Source: Cellvibrionaceae bacterium
GTDB taxonomy: Bacteria > Pseudomonadota > Gammaproteobacteria > Pseudomonadales > Cellvibrionaceae
DNA length: 64,000 nt
Direction of reading: 5' to 3'
Assembly: GCA_021151825.1 (NCBI GenBank)
Contig: JAGKWQ010000008.1
Location: forward strand, 1-64,000
The notes beneath the pieces are model-generated. The model was not told the DNA's origin. It did not search any database and worked only from the letters and a program-made list of their open reading frames with translations. The position numbers and the translations under genes are program-made. This document shows, piece after piece, positions 43,800 to 52,978 of the stretch. Numbering within the stretch: position 1 is the stretch's first letter; the number at the start of each line of letters is the position of its first letter.

Positions 43800-44579
43800 G
43801 TGTTAAAGATTACCCCCATTCCAGCGTTTGAGAATAATTATTTCTGGGTCATCCAACCTGACCCTGCTCAAAATGCTGCCTATGTGGTAGACCCGGGGGC
43901 TGCTCAACCAGTGCTGGAATATTTACATGCCCATCAATTAACACTTACAGCAATTCTGGTTACCCACCGTCACAATGATCATATCGGTGGCATCAATGAT
44001 TTACTTACCCATTCACCGGTGAATGTTTATGGCCCGGTGTCAGATGCAATCCCCCAAGTATCAATTCATTTGCATGATAGCGATGCTATCAGCCTTGGCG
44101 ATCTGCGCTTCCAAATCATTGCAGTACCTGGCCATACCTGGGAGCACATTGCCTTTTATCTTCCACAGCAAAAAGTACTTTTCTGCGGCGACGCCTTATT
44201 TGCTGGCGGTTGCGGGCGACGTTTTGATGGTACGCCGGAAATTATGTGGAACTCATTGCAAAAACTCGCCGCATTGCCAGATGACACATTGATCTACTGC
44301 GCACATGAATACACCCTGTCGAACCTCCGTTTTGCGGTAGCCGCAGAAGCTGGCAACAATGCCCTGAAAGAACGCTTAAACCAGGTTGAACAATTACGGG
44401 CTCACAATCAAATAACCCTACCCTCTACAGTTTTGCTGGAAAAACGAACAAATCCATTTTTACGCTGTCAAGAGGATGGCATCAAAGTCTTCATAGAGTC
44501 GCAGCTTGGACGCAAACCGGATTCTGCCGCAGAAGCTTTCGGTGCCTTAAGATCGATTAAGGACTCTTGGCCTTCGTGA
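43800..44579 (+). CDS. gloB: Hydroxyacylglutathione hydrolase (glyoxalase II)
   Basis: Splits S-lactoylglutathione to D-lactate and glutathione in methylglyoxal detoxification. The chosen start is GTG 43800, giving 259 residues that begin with the family's ITPIPAFENNYFWVI. The metal site is THRHNDHIGG, with later His and Asp in GHTWEHIAFY, FCGDALFAGGCGR and CAHEYTLSNLRFA. The C-terminal helical domain binds glutathione. Confidence 0.96.
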   Translation: MLKITPIPAFENNYFWVIQPDPAQNAAYVVDPGAAQPVLEYLHAHQLTLTAILVTHRHNDHIGGINDLLTHSPVNVYGPVSDAIPQVSIHLHDSDAISLGDLRFQIIAVPGHTWEHIAFYLPQQKVLFCGDALFAGGCGRRFDGTPEIMWNSLQKLAALPDDTLIYCAHEYTLSNLRFAVAAEAGNNALKERLNQVEQLRAHNQITLPSTVLLEKRTNPFLRCQEDGIKVFIESQLGRKPDSAAEAFGALRSIKDSWPS

Positions 44580-44930
44580 GTTATAAAGTGCATTTAGGTA
44601 CTGGAAAATACGTCTCATCCGCAGTGTGACAAGCGGCGCTTATTCCATATTAAGCATTGACCCGCCATTAACCAGCACCTAGAATCCGAAATCCACAGCC
44701 CCATGGATGGCAGAAGGCAATCACTAAATAGCCATTTTTGACAGAATAATAGGATAAAAATCCTAAGTTCAAAGCAAGAATTTGCAGACATTCTCTGCAC
44801 ATGGCCGTACTCAACCGACTTTCTACCGGCTGACTCGCTAATCGAAAAGTCATATGAAAAGCGTTGTTAAGCTGCTGTAACTCTCTGGTTTTTACGAGTT
44901 ACGCTAAAAAGTAAACTAATAAGTGACCCT
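44580..44930. other. 351-bp gap between gloB and mltD
   Basis: A perfect minus-35 hexamer TTGACA is present at 44738-44743, but there is no good minus-10 at the right spacing, so I do not call a promoter. A short AGGAT/ATCCT palindrome lies just after it. No convincing gene, terminator or RNA structure was seen. Confidence 0.4.
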
Positions 44931-46484
44931 ATGAACCAGAAAAATCGTTCCCATCTGCTAGCGCTAGGCTTGGCCTCACTCTGCATACTGTCATTAGCCG
45001 GATGTAATTCCCTGAAAAAGCCTGATGCTGCAGTTGCCACAGTGCCTCAAGTAATTCCTTCAATCCCATCCGATGAAACCCAATTAGGCGTCAAACTCCG
45101 AGAAAGCACAGGCGATTATGGCAATCTCTGGAATGAAATCACTGAAGGTTATGGTTTACCGTCAGTAGGCGATGAAAAAGTTGCCAAACATTTACGCTGG
45201 TACGCCAATAATCAAAAGTACCTGGATCGGGTTACCGCACAAAGCAAACCTTATCTTCACTATGTAGCCAACGAATTGCGCGAAAACGGTTTGCCACTGG
45301 AATTGGCGCTACTTCCCATTGTTGAAAGTGCTTACGATCCTTTCGCCAGCTCGCCTAGCAAAGCCTTGGGAATCTGGCAGTTTGTCCCTCAAACCGGTCG
45401 CAACTTTGGATTGAAACAAAACCAATGGTATGACGGCCGCCGTGATGTAGTCGCCTCAACTGATGCCGCTGTTCGCTACCTCAAGCGCTTGAATACTATG
45501 TTTAATGGCGATTGGTTGCTTACAATCGCAGCCTATAACGCCGGTGAAGGTACTGTCCGCCGCGCAATTGAGCGTAATCGCAAACAAGGCAAAGGAACCG
45601 ATTTCTGGTCCCTCCCTTTATCGCAACAAACCCAGTCTTATGTACCACAACTATTAGCCTTATCCAAAATCGTTGCTGATCCGGAAAAATACGATCTCGA
45701 ATTAGACGAAATTCCTAATAACCCATACTTCACCACCGTGAACGTAAGTTCCCAGATTGATCTGGCCCAAGCGGCGCGCATGGCCGATATCGACCCCAAA
45801 GAATTGCGCAATCTAAATGCTGGCTACAACAAATGGATTACCGACCCTACCGGTCCCCATCAATTACTGATCCCTATTGCCGATGCGGCTGAATTTACCT
45901 TGACGCTGGATAAACTCCCGAAGCTTGCACCAGTACAAACAACGGGCGATTACAAAGTAAAATCGGGTGATACCCTGGGTTCAATTGCCAAGCGTTTTGG
46001 CACCAGTACGTCAGCACTGCAAAGTGCGAACAATCTTAAATCGACACAACTGCGCGTGGGGCAAAGCCTTAACATTCCAGGGCAGTCACCGTTGAGTTCC
46101 CCTTACGCCATTCAAGCCGAGCAAGAAATTGCCCAACGCAACCAAAAAAATACTGGTACTTACTACACCATTCAATCCGGTGACAGTTTTTGGACCATTG
46201 CCAAAAAGCATGGCACCAGTGTGAATAATTTATTGAAATGGAACGATCTGGCGAGCAATGCCAATCTCAAACCCGGCCAAAAATTGCTGGTGGTTAATAA
46301 AGCGCCTGTACAACCACAAGACAACAAAATTACTTACCAAATCAAGTCAGGCGACACACTGCATAAAATCGCTGATAGGTTTTCCGTATCCAAAAAAGAC
46401 ATCCTGAGCTGGAATAAAGTGAAAGACGAAAGTTACATTCACCCAGGACAGGAATTGACGATTTTTTTGAGTGCAACCAATTAA
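44931..46484 (+). CDS. mltD: Membrane-bound lytic murein transglycosylase D
   Basis: 517 residues; cleaves peptidoglycan glycan strands. Lipoprotein signal LSLAGC (Cys 25), then a family 1 transglycosylase domain with catalytic Glu 132 in LPIVESAYDPFASS and the motifs GIWQFVPQTGR and TIAAYNAGEGTVRRAI. Three LysM modules follow (near residues 340, 409 and 468, each starting Y-x-(V/I)-x-S-G-D) and bind peptidoglycan. It is the usual neighbour of gloB and rnhA. Confidence 0.96.
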   Translation: MNQKNRSHLLALGLASLCILSLAGCNSLKKPDAAVATVPQVIPSIPSDETQLGVKLRESTGDYGNLWNEITEGYGLPSVGDEKVAKHLRWYANNQKYLDRVTAQSKPYLHYVANELRENGLPLELALLPIVESAYDPFASSPSKALGIWQFVPQTGRNFGLKQNQWYDGRRDVVASTDAAVRYLKRLNTMFNGDWLLTIAAYNAGEGTVRRAIERNRKQGKGTDFWSLPLSQQTQSYVPQLLALSKIVADPEKYDLELDEIPNNPYFTTVNVSSQIDLAQAARMADIDPKELRNLNAGYNKWITDPTGPHQLLIPIADAAEFTLTLDKLPKLAPVQTTGDYKVKSGDTLGSIAKRFGTSTSALQSANNLKSTQLRVGQSLNIPGQSPLSSPYAIQAEQEIAQRNQKNTGTYYTIQSGDSFWTIAKKHGTSVNNLLKWNDLASNANLKPGQKLLVVNKAPVQPQDNKITYQIKSGDTLHKIADRFSVSKKDILSWNKVKDESYIHPGQELTIFLSATN

Positions 46485-46512
46485 TCAAACGATTCTTCGT
46501 TACAAAAACTAC

Positions 46513-46538
46513 AAGGCCAGTCACACACTGGCCTTTTT
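46513..46538 (+). terminator. mltD terminator
   Basis: AAGGCCAGT (46513-46521) with ACTGGCCTT (46527-46535) and a CACAC loop, followed by TTTAT. It starts 28 bases after the mltD stop. Confidence 0.9.
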
Positions 46539-46688
46539 ATTATCCGGAAGCGATTAACAGCGGAACTTTATACGTCTAGAATCTGCCTATCACCATTCCT
46601 GTAAGCGCAATCTGGTCAGGAGCATGTCTGATCAATACGCAACCAACAAAATCAACCTTGCCTGACAAAAGATAACCAAGGAGTTTTT

Positions 46689-48329
46689 ATGTCTACGAGC
46701 CCATTGGCCGGCCAACTCTTACCACTGGATTTATTGGTAGATCTCCCCAAATTAATTGATGCTTACTACACAAATAAACCCGATGCGGGCATTCCTGAGC
46801 AGCGCGTTGCCTTTGGTACTTCAGGCCATCGCGGCTCCTCGTTCAATACCAGCTTCAATGAAAACCATGTGTTGGCGATTAGCCAGGCAATTTGTGATTA
46901 CCGGGTAAAAGAAGGTATTACCGGCCCGCTATTTTTAGGGATCGATACCCACGCACTTTCAGAGCCAGCCCAAATCAGTGCTGTAGAAGTGCTAGCAGCA
47001 AACGGTGTGGAAATTATGCTCGCCAACGGCGGCGAATACACTCCGACCCCAGCGATTTCACATGCAATCCTTACTTACAACCGCGGCCGCACTTCGGGTC
47101 TTGCTGATGGCATTGTTATCACTCCATCGCACAATCCACCGGATAACGGCGGTTTTAAATACAACCCTCCCAATGGTGGCCCAGCCGATAGTGATATCAC
47201 CAACTGGATGCAAGCACGCGCCAATGAGTTGCTGGAAAATAAATTGCAAGGAGTCAAACGTGTCGATTACCAGCAAGCCATAAAATTAGCGACAACTCAC
47301 CATTTTGATTTCATTAATCATTACGTTAACGATTTAGTTAACGTCATTGATGTAGATGCCATTCGTGGAGCCAATGTGCAAATGGGTGCAGACCCGCTCG
47401 GTGGCGCCGGTGTAAATTATTGGAATGCGATTGCAGACCGCTACCAATTAAATTTGAAAGTATTGAATACCGTTGTTGATAAAACTTTTTCATTCATGAC
47501 CGCTGATTGGGATGGAAAAATTCGCATGGACCCCTCCTCCGCGTACACCATGCAAGCCATGGTCGATCGTCGCAATTTATTTGATGTAGCATTTGCGTGC
47601 GATGCAGACCATGATCGTCACGGCATAGTCGCACCCAGCTGCGGGCTGTTGCCACCAAACCATTACCTCGCCGTAGCTATTGAATATTTGTTCCAGAATC
47701 GCCCGCAATGGAAAGCAGAAACCGCTATCGGTAAAACCGTTGTAAGTAGTGCAATGATCGATAAAGTTGCGAGGAAATTGGGTCGCCGTTTATATGAAGT
47801 ACCGGTTGGTTTTAAATGGTTCGCACCGGGTTTGTTCGACGGTTCACTCGGTTTTGGTGGTGAAGAAAGCGCCGGCGCTTCTTTCTTGCGCATTGATGGC
47901 AGTGTTTGGGCAACGGATAAAGATGGCATTATCCCATCGCTACTCGCCGCAGAAATTAAAGCACGCACCGGTCGCGACCCGGGTGAACGTTACAAAGCAC
48001 TGGCTGATGAATTTGGTTATGCAGCAGAAGCTCGCGTTGAAGCGCCGGCAAATACAGTGCAGAAAAAAGCCCTATCAAAATTATCGCCCGAGCAAATTAC
48101 ATCAACTGAATTAGCGGGTGATAAAATTGAAAGTATTCTGACCCAGGCACCAGGCAACAATGCAGCCATCGGCGGAATTAAAGTCATCAGCAAAAGCGGA
48201 TGGTTTGCGGCACGCCCATCGGGCACCGAAGAAATTTATAAAATTTATGCGGAAAGCTTTAAAGGCAAAGAACATTTGCAAGAATTGATTGCCGAAGCAC
48301 AAACCATTGTCGATAAAGCCATTTCCTGA
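46689..48329 (+). CDS. pgm: Phosphoglucomutase, alpha-D-glucose specific
   Basis: 546 residues; interconverts glucose 1-phosphate and glucose 6-phosphate, feeding glycogen and polysaccharide precursor synthesis. The active-site phosphoserine lies in TPSHNPPDNGGFKYNP near residue 146, the metal loop is DADHDRHG, the sugar loop GEESAGASFLR and the phosphate-binding loop ARPSGTEEIYK. AAGGAG 7 bases before ATG. Has its own terminator. Confidence 0.96.
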   Translation: MSTSPLAGQLLPLDLLVDLPKLIDAYYTNKPDAGIPEQRVAFGTSGHRGSSFNTSFNENHVLAISQAICDYRVKEGITGPLFLGIDTHALSEPAQISAVEVLAANGVEIMLANGGEYTPTPAISHAILTYNRGRTSGLADGIVITPSHNPPDNGGFKYNPPNGGPADSDITNWMQARANELLENKLQGVKRVDYQQAIKLATTHHFDFINHYVNDLVNVIDVDAIRGANVQMGADPLGGAGVNYWNAIADRYQLNLKVLNTVVDKTFSFMTADWDGKIRMDPSSAYTMQAMVDRRNLFDVAFACDADHDRHGIVAPSCGLLPPNHYLAVAIEYLFQNRPQWKAETAIGKTVVSSAMIDKVARKLGRRLYEVPVGFKWFAPGLFDGSLGFGGEESAGASFLRIDGSVWATDKDGIIPSLLAAEIKARTGRDPGERYKALADEFGYAAEARVEAPANTVQKKALSKLSPEQITSTELAGDKIESILTQAPGNNAAIGGIKVISKSGWFAARPSGTEEIYKIYAESFKGKEHLQELIAEAQTIVDKAIS

Positions 48330-48353
48330 TCATCAATTGAAAAACACGCAAAC

Positions 48354-48382
48354 AAAAAAGCCGCTCTCAGAGCGGCTTTTTT
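48354..48382 (+). terminator. pgm/pirin bidirectional terminator
   Basis: AAAAAAGCCGC and GCGGCTTTTTT form the stem around a short TCTCAGA loop (48354-48382). It lies between the convergent pgm and pirin genes and its A and T flanks suit both. Confidence 0.92.
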
Positions 48383-48401
48383 GTTTTCACCCACAACTAT
48401 C

Positions 48402-49256
48402 TCAAACTTTCGGCAAAGGAATCCAATCCGTTTCGCCGGGCACCATGGTAAATCCACCATTCGTCCAACGCTCGCCTGCCCCGCGCACTTTTTCACGCGA
48501 CGACGCTACAAAATTCCATAATATAAATCGATCTCCCGCTAATGGTTCACCACCAAACAAAATAATTCGCGCACCTGCATGTGTTTTTATAACAGCGGCT
48601 TGATCCAATACACCGACATGGAACTCAGGAATAATTTCACCTCCAATACTCACCTCGCCCTGCACCACATATACCGCTAATTCCTGCTGTGGAAAATCCG
48701 GTTGATATTCAGCACCGGTTGCCAATTCCAAATCCATATATATTGTTTTACTCGCCGTTTTTACAGGCGATGAAATTCCAAACGCTTCACCAATTAATAC
48801 ACGCCCCTTAATCCCGGTAAGGTTAATTGCCGGAATACGCTCGGACGCATAATGCGCAAAGGATGGATCACAATCTTCCATCTCCGTCGGCAATGCCAGC
48901 CAGGTTTGAATACCTTCAACAGTTGTTTTATTTTCACGTACGTCATCCGGTAATCGCTCCGAATGCACGATACCGCTACCTGCTGTCATTAAATTAATGG
49001 CACCCGGCTCGATACGTTGCACAATACCCAAACTGTCGCGATGCATCATTGCGCCAGAAAACAAATAGGTTACTGTCGCCAAACCAATATGCGGATGTTG
49101 GCGCACATCGCCCGCGGTGGTACCCGCTTCAAAATGTGCAGGCCCCATATGATCAACAAAAATAAATGGACCTACACGCTGTTTTAACCGTGAAGGCAAC
49201 AAACGCTTAACAGTAAAACCTATATCCTGAGTACGCGGTGGAATTAATAACGTCAT
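48402..49256 (-). CDS. Pirin family protein
   Basis: 284-residue double cupin. The N-terminal metal site has HPHIGLATVTYLF and GSGIVHSE (three His and one Glu), the iron-binding set of pirins, some of which have quercetinase activity; others bind regulatory proteins. The C-terminal cupin lacks clear ligands, as usual. It lies 42 bases after the LysR gene on the same strand and is probably co-transcribed with it. Confidence 0.93.
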   Translation of the reverse strand: MTLLIPPRTQDIGFTVKRLLPSRLKQRVGPFIFVDHMGPAHFEAGTTAGDVRQHPHIGLATVTYLFSGAMMHRDSLGIVQRIEPGAINLMTAGSGIVHSERLPDDVRENKTTVEGIQTWLALPTEMEDCDPSFAHYASERIPAINLTGIKGRVLIGEAFGISSPVKTASKTIYMDLELATGAEYQPDFPQQELAVYVVQGEVSIGGEIIPEFHVGVLDQAAVIKTHAGARIILFGGEPLAGDRFILWNFVASSREKVRGAGERWTNGGFTMVPGETDWIPLPKV

Positions 49257-49298
49257 TGGTAGTTCCTATTCTGAAAAGCTAATTTGTGCTCTGAAAAA

Positions 49299-50219
49299 CT
49301 AATTTGTGCTGGAAGTCAATTCGTCTTTAAAGCGATTTTCCAAATGATTAAGTAACGCTGTTAAACGATAAGGCTGATATTTTCGCTGTTTGTAGACAGC
49401 ATAAATCGGTGTGGATTGTCCCTGGTATTTTCCATCCAGCAGTTTCACCAGGCGGCCTTGCGCAAGCTCGCCAATTAAATCAAGTGCTGATTTATAGACA
49501 ACACCATGCCCGGCCAATCCCCAGCGTCGCACCACATCACCATCGTTCGTATGGCGATTGCCATTGATGGGAATTTCAACGAGCTTATTGTCGCGATAAA
49601 AAATCCATTGGTTGTAGGGGCGATCATTGCGATAAAAATACAGGCAATTGTGGTTCACCAAATCTTCCAGTGAGTCCAGCGCCGGCATGCGCGCCACATA
49701 GTCGGGTGAAGCAGCCAATATTCGATGATTGTCGCACAGCTTGCGTGCAATCAACGATGAGTCACTTAACTCACCATAACGAATCACCAGATCCAGGTTG
49801 TCGCGATACAAGTCCTGCATAAAATCAGAAAAATCCAAACGTAAAATAATACGCGGATATTGTTGCTGGAAATCATCCAGAATATTCAGCAATAAATGTC
49901 GTCCGAGGTCTGAGGGTAAACCAATACTAATTTCACCGGCAACCGCCGTCTGTAAATTACGTAACTCCGATTCTGCATCGTCTAGTGCGCCCAGCGCTTG
50001 TTGCAAATAAGGAATTAAACTCTGCCCTGCTGCACTCAAATGCAGGCTGCGCGTGGTACGCTCCAGCAGGTTCACATCCAGTGCCAGCTCTAAACGTTTG
50101 ATCGCCGCAGAAACAGCGGCATTGGTAATATTCAATTGCCGCGCGACCTCGCTCATATTGCCGCTTTCCGCAACACGCAAAAACAATTCGAGGTCTTGCA
50201 AAGAGTAAGCTTTGGTCAT
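49299..50219 (-). CDS. LysR-family regulator
   Basis: 306 residues with an N-terminal winged helix (LQDLELFLRVAESGNMSEVARQLNI) and an effector-binding domain (GEISIGLPSDLGRHLLL, LDLVIRYGELSDSSLIARKL) of the CrgA/AaeR-like group. It is divergent from the alcohol dehydrogenase-alkene reductase pair across a 113-base gap containing the palindrome TATCAA-N7-TTGATA, so it probably controls both sides. The inducer is unknown; an electrophile such as an enone or quinone would suit the target genes. Confidence 0.92.
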   Translation of the reverse strand: MTKAYSLQDLELFLRVAESGNMSEVARQLNITNAAVSAAIKRLELALDVNLLERTTRSLHLSAAGQSLIPYLQQALGALDDAESELRNLQTAVAGEISIGLPSDLGRHLLLNILDDFQQQYPRIILRLDFSDFMQDLYRDNLDLVIRYGELSDSSLIARKLCDNHRILAASPDYVARMPALDSLEDLVNHNCLYFYRNDRPYNQWIFYRDNKLVEIPINGNRHTNDGDVVRRWGLAGHGVVYKSALDLIGELAQGRLVKLLDGKYQGQSTPIYAVYKQRKYQPYRLTALLNHLENRFKDELTSSTN

Positions 50220-50230
50220 TGCGCACCAAT

Positions 50231-50249
50231 TATCAAAAAATAGTTGATA
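50231..50249. promoter_or_regulatory. LysR operator between the regulator and the ADH gene
   Basis: The perfect palindrome TATCAA (50231-50236) - N7 - TTGATA (50244-50249) fits the T-N11-A rule for LysR sites. A further half site, TATCAA, is at 50272-50277, about 3.5 helical turns away, as expected for an activation-binding site. Confidence 0.7.
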
Positions 50250-50270
50250 GTCATTTAAGCAATATAGCGA

Positions 50271-50299
50271 TTATCAAAAAAACATCTAGCCCCTAGACT
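50271..50299 (+). promoter_or_regulatory. Candidate promoter of the ADH-nemA pair
   Basis: TTATCA (50271-50276) and TAGACT (50294-50299) are 17 bases apart. The minus-35 overlaps the second LysR half site, which fits activator-dependent transcription. The boxes are weak and the call is tentative. Confidence 0.45.
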
Positions 50300-50332
50300 G
50301 GCCGCATTCGCACATTAACCCAAGGAGTTGTT

Positions 50333-51352
50333 ATGAAAGCTGTTGCCCTGAAAGCCTACCTGCCGATTTCCAATCCGGAATCCCTACTCGACGTCAGTCT
50401 GGATAAGCCAACACCGACCGGGCACGACTTACTGATTGCTATAGACGCTATATCGGTAAACCCGGTGGATACCAAGGTTCGCAAGCCCAAAGACAAGATT
50501 GAGGAAAATTATCGTGTGTTAGGGTGGGACGCCGTTGGCCGTGTAGTCGCAACAGGTTCAGATGTCACTTTATTTAAAACCGGCGATCAGGTTTATTACG
50601 CCGGTGACATTTCACGCCCTGGCAGCAACAGCGAATTCCAATTAGTGGATGAGCGCATTGTTGGTCACAAACCCAAGAGCCTGAGCAACGCACAAGCGGC
50701 TGCAATACCGCTAACTGCAATTACCGCGTGGGAAGGATTATTTGATCGTTTGCGCATTCCGCAAGACCAAAATGCCAAACCAAAAACCTTATTAATTATC
50801 GGGGGCGCTGGTGGTGTTGGTTCAATTGCAATCCAGCTCGCCAAAGCCTTAACCACGGTAAAAATTATCGCTACGGCTTCACGCCTTGAATCAGCTGAGT
50901 GGTGTAAATCACTGGGAGCTGATCTGGTCATCGATCACAGCAAATCATTTACCGATCAATTAAAAGCCAATGATATTAATGGTGTCGATTATATTTTTTG
51001 CCTGAACAATACCGACCAACATTGGGCATCCATTGCCGATGCCATTAAACCGCAGGGCCATATTTGTTCGATTGTGGAATTGAGTGGTCAGGTGGATTTG
51101 AATTTATTAAAAAATAAATCGGTCAGCTTTAGCTGGGAATTAATGTTCACCCGTTCGCTGTTCACCACTGACGATATTACTGAACAACACCATTTATTAA
51201 ATCGGGTTGCAGAATTAATTGATGCGGGCAAATTAATTACCACGGTTACTGAAGTATTAACGCCCATCAATGCTGCTAATTTGCGTACAGCACACGAAAA
51301 AATTGAAACCGGCAAAACTATCGGAAAAATAGTTTTGGAAAATTGGGTCTAA
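50333..51352 (+). CDS. Zinc-type alcohol dehydrogenase family protein (quinone reductase-like)
   Basis: 339-residue medium-chain dehydrogenase/reductase. GroES-like N-terminal part (VSVNPVDTKVRKPK, VLGWDAVGRVVATG), then the NADPH fold with IGGAGGVGSIAIQLAKAL. Zinc ligands are absent, so it fits the quinone oxidoreductase/enoyl reductase branch, which reduces electrophilic carbonyls. AAGGAG before ATG. It is first of a pair with the alkene reductase 27 bases downstream. Confidence 0.92.
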   Translation: MKAVALKAYLPISNPESLLDVSLDKPTPTGHDLLIAIDAISVNPVDTKVRKPKDKIEENYRVLGWDAVGRVVATGSDVTLFKTGDQVYYAGDISRPGSNSEFQLVDERIVGHKPKSLSNAQAAAIPLTAITAWEGLFDRLRIPQDQNAKPKTLLIIGGAGGVGSIAIQLAKALTTVKIIATASRLESAEWCKSLGADLVIDHSKSFTDQLKANDINGVDYIFCLNNTDQHWASIADAIKPQGHICSIVELSGQVDLNLLKNKSVSFSWELMFTRSLFTTDDITEQHHLLNRVAELIDAGKLITTVTEVLTPINAANLRTAHEKIETGKTIGKIVLENWV

Positions 51353-51379
51353 TTCCGCGCAACACTCAGGAGAAAACTG

Positions 51380-52498
51380 ATGAGTTATCCAACATTATTT
51401 TCACCGCTAACACTGGGCTATCTTCACCTCAACAATCGCGTGCTTATGCCGCCCCTTACCCGTTGCCGTTCAGCGCAACCGGGAAATATCCCTACCGATT
51501 TAATGGCGACTTATTATTCACAACGTGCGAGCGCCGGATTGATTATTACAGAAGCCACGCAAATTTCACAACAAGGCCAGGGTTACTCATTTACGCCGGG
51601 AATTCACTCTGTGGAACAAGTGAACGGTTGGAAAAAAGTTACCTCAGCAGTACATGCACAAGGTGGAAAAATATTTGTGCAGTTATGGCATGTGGGCCGT
51701 ATGTCACACCCCGTTTTCCACAATGGTGCGCTACCTGTTGCACCTTCCGCTGTTCCATTCCAGGGACAGGTGTGGGTTTATAACGAGAACACACAAAGCG
51801 GTGAAAAACTGGATTGCCCAACACCACGTGCACTGACTCGCGAAGAAATCCAGCATATTATTGAGGATTATCGAACCGCTGCTGCAAATGCCATTGTTGC
51901 AGGTTTTGATGGAGTGGAAATCCACGGTGCAAATGGTTATTTGATCGATCAATTCCTTCGCACTACTTCCAACCAGCGTACCGATGAATATGGTGGCTCA
52001 CAAGAAAATCGTTTACGCTTTTTAAAAGAAGTAGTGAATGCAATCGTCGATGAAATTGGCGAATCACGCGTAGGTATTCGCCTCGCCCCATTCATTACTG
52101 CACGCGGAATGAATTGTCCGGAGATTTTGGATACGATTCAGAAAGCCGCCCAATTTCTTCAACAAAAAAATCTTACTTACATTCACCTTGCCGAAGCCGA
52201 TTGGGATGATGCGCCGCAAATTAACGAAGAATTCCGCATGGAGCTGCGCAAAAATTTCACCGGAAAAATTCTGGTTACCGGAAAGTACACCAAAGCCCGC
52301 GCCGAAACCATTTTGGAGCAAGGCTATGCTGACATGGTAGGTTTTGGCAGGCCCTTTATCTCTAACCCGGATTTACCTTTGCGCCTTGCCAATAACTGGC
52401 CATTAGCACAGTTAAATCCCAATGCACTATTTGGCGGAACACACATAGGCTACACAGATTATCCGGTTTATCAGGAGGATGAATTGGAAACCGCCTGA
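51380..52498 (+). CDS. nemA: Alkene reductase, Old Yellow Enzyme family
   Basis: 372-residue FMN barrel enzyme that reduces activated C=C bonds (N-ethylmaleimide, enones, nitro esters) with NADPH. It shows the flavin site RVLMPPLTRCRS, the substrate-binding His/Asn pair in EIHGANGYLIDQFL, the family signature TSNQRTDEYGGS, and the late phosphate loop VGFGRPFISNPDL. AGGAG 7 bases before the ATG. Together with the upstream dehydrogenase it looks like an electrophile detoxification pair under the LysR regulator. Confidence 0.94.
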   Translation: MSYPTLFSPLTLGYLHLNNRVLMPPLTRCRSAQPGNIPTDLMATYYSQRASAGLIITEATQISQQGQGYSFTPGIHSVEQVNGWKKVTSAVHAQGGKIFVQLWHVGRMSHPVFHNGALPVAPSAVPFQGQVWVYNENTQSGEKLDCPTPRALTREEIQHIIEDYRTAAANAIVAGFDGVEIHGANGYLIDQFLRTTSNQRTDEYGGSQENRLRFLKEVVNAIVDEIGESRVGIRLAPFITARGMNCPEILDTIQKAAQFLQQKNLTYIHLAEADWDDAPQINEEFRMELRKNFTGKILVTGKYTKARAETILEQGYADMVGFGRPFISNPDLPLRLANNWPLAQLNPNALFGGTHIGYTDYPVYQEDELETA

Positions 52499-52502
52499 AA
52501 AT

Positions 52503-52534
52503 AAAAAGGGCCTGATTTACACCAGGCCCTTTTT
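52503..52534 (+). terminator. nemA/OsmC bidirectional terminator
   Basis: A perfect 12-bp repeat, AAAAAGGGCCTG (52503-52514) with CAGGCCCTTTTT (52523-52534), lies between convergent genes. Confidence 0.93.
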
Positions 52535-52550
52535 AGGTGTGCTGATTTTG

Positions 52551-52946
52551 TTATGCAATTATTGACGTGATATTAAAATTCCCATGAGACAAGAGTTTAT
52601 GAATGGGGCATTTCTCTACAATCCCGGCTAACTGTTGCCGCTGCTCTTCACTCAAACTTCCCACAAATTCAATTTTCATCGCCAGATTATATTCGCCCGC
52701 CTTTTCTTTTGTATCATCACGTTCAATAGCAATATTGATTGATTCAACCGGAATTCCGCGCCGCTTTGCAAACATAGTTAAGGTAATCGCTGTGCAAGCC
52801 GCTAATGAGGAATCCAGCAAACCGTGAGGGTCTGGTGCGGTATCTTCGCCACCGACATCGGCTTTCACATCAGCAAATATTTCGTGGCCATCGATTTGTA
52901 TACGCTGGCGATAAATGCCATCACTCGTTTTTTCTAACTGGATCAT
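52551..52946 (-). CDS. OsmC family protein
   Basis: 131 residues from ATG 52946. The two redox Cys of OsmC/Ohr-type peroxidases are present, in LAACTAITL and in EKCPIHKLL, with the Glu/Arg area in between. It belongs to the OsmC/YhfA-like branch rather than clear Ohr, so hydroperoxide substrates are uncertain. It lies just downstream of fleQ on the same strand (32 bases), though probably only by chance. Confidence 0.88.
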   Translation of the reverse strand: MIQLEKTSDGIYRQRIQIDGHEIFADVKADVGGEDTAPDPHGLLDSSLAACTAITLTMFAKRRGIPVESINIAIERDDTKEKAGEYNLAMKIEFVGSLSEEQRQQLAGIVEKCPIHKLLSHGNFNITSIIA

Positions 52947-52978
52947 CAAACTTGCTGCCGTTTCAAATTCAGAAGGGA

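Noticed and set aside
44738..44766. TTGACA as part of an mltD promoter
   Set aside because: The minus-35 is perfect but no acceptable minus-10 occurs at 16-18 bases.
44615..44853. Two overlapping 61-residue minus-strand ORFs in the gloB-mltD gap
   Set aside because: No ribosome site, odd composition and no family; likely chance.
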